DNA of 6,121 bases. It comes from Candidatus Pelethomonas intestinigallinarum (GTDB taxonomy: Bacteria > Bacillota > Clostridia > Oscillospirales > Oscillospiraceae). The number at the start of each line of letters is the position of its first letter. Within the stretch, counting starts at the first letter, position 1. The translations under genes and the position numbers were made by a program. The stretch is taken from positions 1 to 6,121 of the forward strand of contig DVGP01000100.1 of assembly GCA_018712665.1 (NCBI GenBank). The letters run 5' to 3'. Shown piece by piece: positions 5,564-6,121 of the stretch. The notes under the pieces are model-generated. The model ran no database searches. It saw only the letters and a list, made by a program, of their open reading frames with translations, and had not been told where the DNA came from.

Positions 5564-6121
5564 TTATCGCTTATCCATGCCGCAGGCGGTGGCCGATTCT
5601 GTGAGGCAGCGGTCGTTCATCACCGCGTCGTAGAAGCGGAAGCCGCCGGAGAAATTGTAGCAGTCAAAGCCGTTTCCGGCCAGGATGCGGCAGGCGATAT
5701 AGCTGCGCAGGCCGCTCTGACAGATGACATACACCGGCTTGCCCCTGTCCAGCTCGCCCAGCCGCTCCCGCAGCTCGTCAACCGGGATGTTGACGAAGCC
5801 GTCAATGTGCCCCTGGGCAAACTCTCCCGTCGTGCGGACGTCCAGCAGCATCACACTGCCGCCCCGGGGGAGCGTGTCCGCGTCCGCCAGATGCCACTGC
5901 TTCAGGATGCCATGGGCGATGTTCTCGATCATGAAACCGGCCATGTTGACCGGGTCTTTGGCGGAGGAGTAGGGCGGCGCGTAGGCCAGATCCAGGTCCT
6001 TCAGCTCCGTGGCCTTCAGCCCCGCCCGGAGGGCGGTGGCAAGCACGTCGATGCGCTTGTCCACGCCCTCGTATCCCATGATCTGGGCGCCCAGCAGGCG
6101 GTAGGTCCCTCGCTCGAAGAC
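5564..6121 (-). CDS. CoA-disulfide-reductase-type FAD oxidoreductase with C-terminal rhodanese domain (5' part outside window)
   Basis: The visible 185 residues are the C-terminal third of a pyridine-nucleotide-disulfide oxidoreductase. The first part is the dimerisation domain, with the family signature GYEGVDKRID, then LKDLDLAYAPPYSSAKDPVN. The second part is a rhodanese domain: LLDVRTTGEF, GHIDGFVNIPVDELRERL and the active-site loop CQSGLRS, whose catalytic Cys codon is at 5720-5722. The FAD and NAD(P)H domains lie beyond the right edge. Enzymes with this architecture (CoADR-RHD and NADH-dependent per/polysulfide reductases) reduce CoA disulfide or persulfides in the cytosol, so a role in thiol and sulfur redox balance is likely. 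The protein ends ACGMDKR, a short Cys-containing tail whose role is unclear. The frame is open to the window edge, so the ATG at 6079 is an internal Met and not the start. The gene is convergent with the Crp/Fnr-family gene. Confidence 0.92.
   Translation of the reverse strand, partial: VFERGTYRLLGAQIMGYEGVDKRIDVLATALRAGLKATELKDLDLAYAPPYSSAKDPVNMAGFMIENIAHGILKQWHLADADTLPRGGSVMLLDVRTTGEFAQGHIDGFVNIPVDELRERLGELDRGKPVYVICQSGLRSYIACRILAGNGFDCYNFSGGFRFYDAVMNDRCLTESATACGMDKR

Noticed and set aside
5392..5604. 70-codon plus-strand frame in the convergent gap
   Set aside because: It runs through the terminator stem and into the oxidoreductase 3' end, with no ribosome binding site or domain.

Overview
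The window reads as chromosomal DNA of a high-GC, low-redundancy Firmicute, most likely a gut clostridium of the Oscillospiraceae type (Flavonifractor, Lawsonibacter or Oscillibacter-like). This is an inference from GC-rich codon use, strong AGGAGG-type ribosome binding sites, a consensus sigma-A promoter and the protein families present. No taxonomic marker gene is present.

Left arm (1-1539, minus strand): a short gene for a STAS-domain anti-sigma-factor antagonist (SpoIIAA/RsbV type) is followed after 46 bp by a GH3-family acyl-acid-amido synthetase, which runs off the left edge. The two look like one operon. The GH3 gene is the clearest bacterial GH3-type adenylating enzyme signature in the window.

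Divergent spacer (1540-1895): about 355 bp without a gene. It holds a TTACAA-AA-TTGTAA palindrome, a plausible extended -10 box and a strong leader hairpin ahead of the rightward gene.

Centre (1896-4577, plus strand): a single 893-residue polypeptide carries a whole polar-amino-acid-type ABC importer. In order it has a lipoprotein signal, a solute-binding domain whose halves appear in permuted order, a HisM/GlnP-type permease and a GlnQ/HisP-type ATPase. It ends in a C-terminal extension resembling a degenerate RsbW-like (HATPase/anti-sigma) domain. That extension lies across the spacer from a STAS gene, the usual protein partner of RsbW-like domains. This pairing is the most interesting feature of the window and suggests a transporter-linked variant of partner switching.

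Right arm (4578-6121): a Crp/Fnr-family regulator (4727-5383, plus) is driven by a near-consensus promoter overlapped by a perfect 24-bp inverted repeat, probably its operator. It converges on the C-terminal end of a CoA-disulfide-reductase-type flavoprotein with a fused rhodanese domain (5564 to beyond the right edge, minus). A 17-18 bp GC-rich stem between them probably terminates both transcripts. The regulator and the sulfur/redox enzyme may be functionally linked. No RNA genes, mobile elements, CRISPR arrays or tRNAs were seen.
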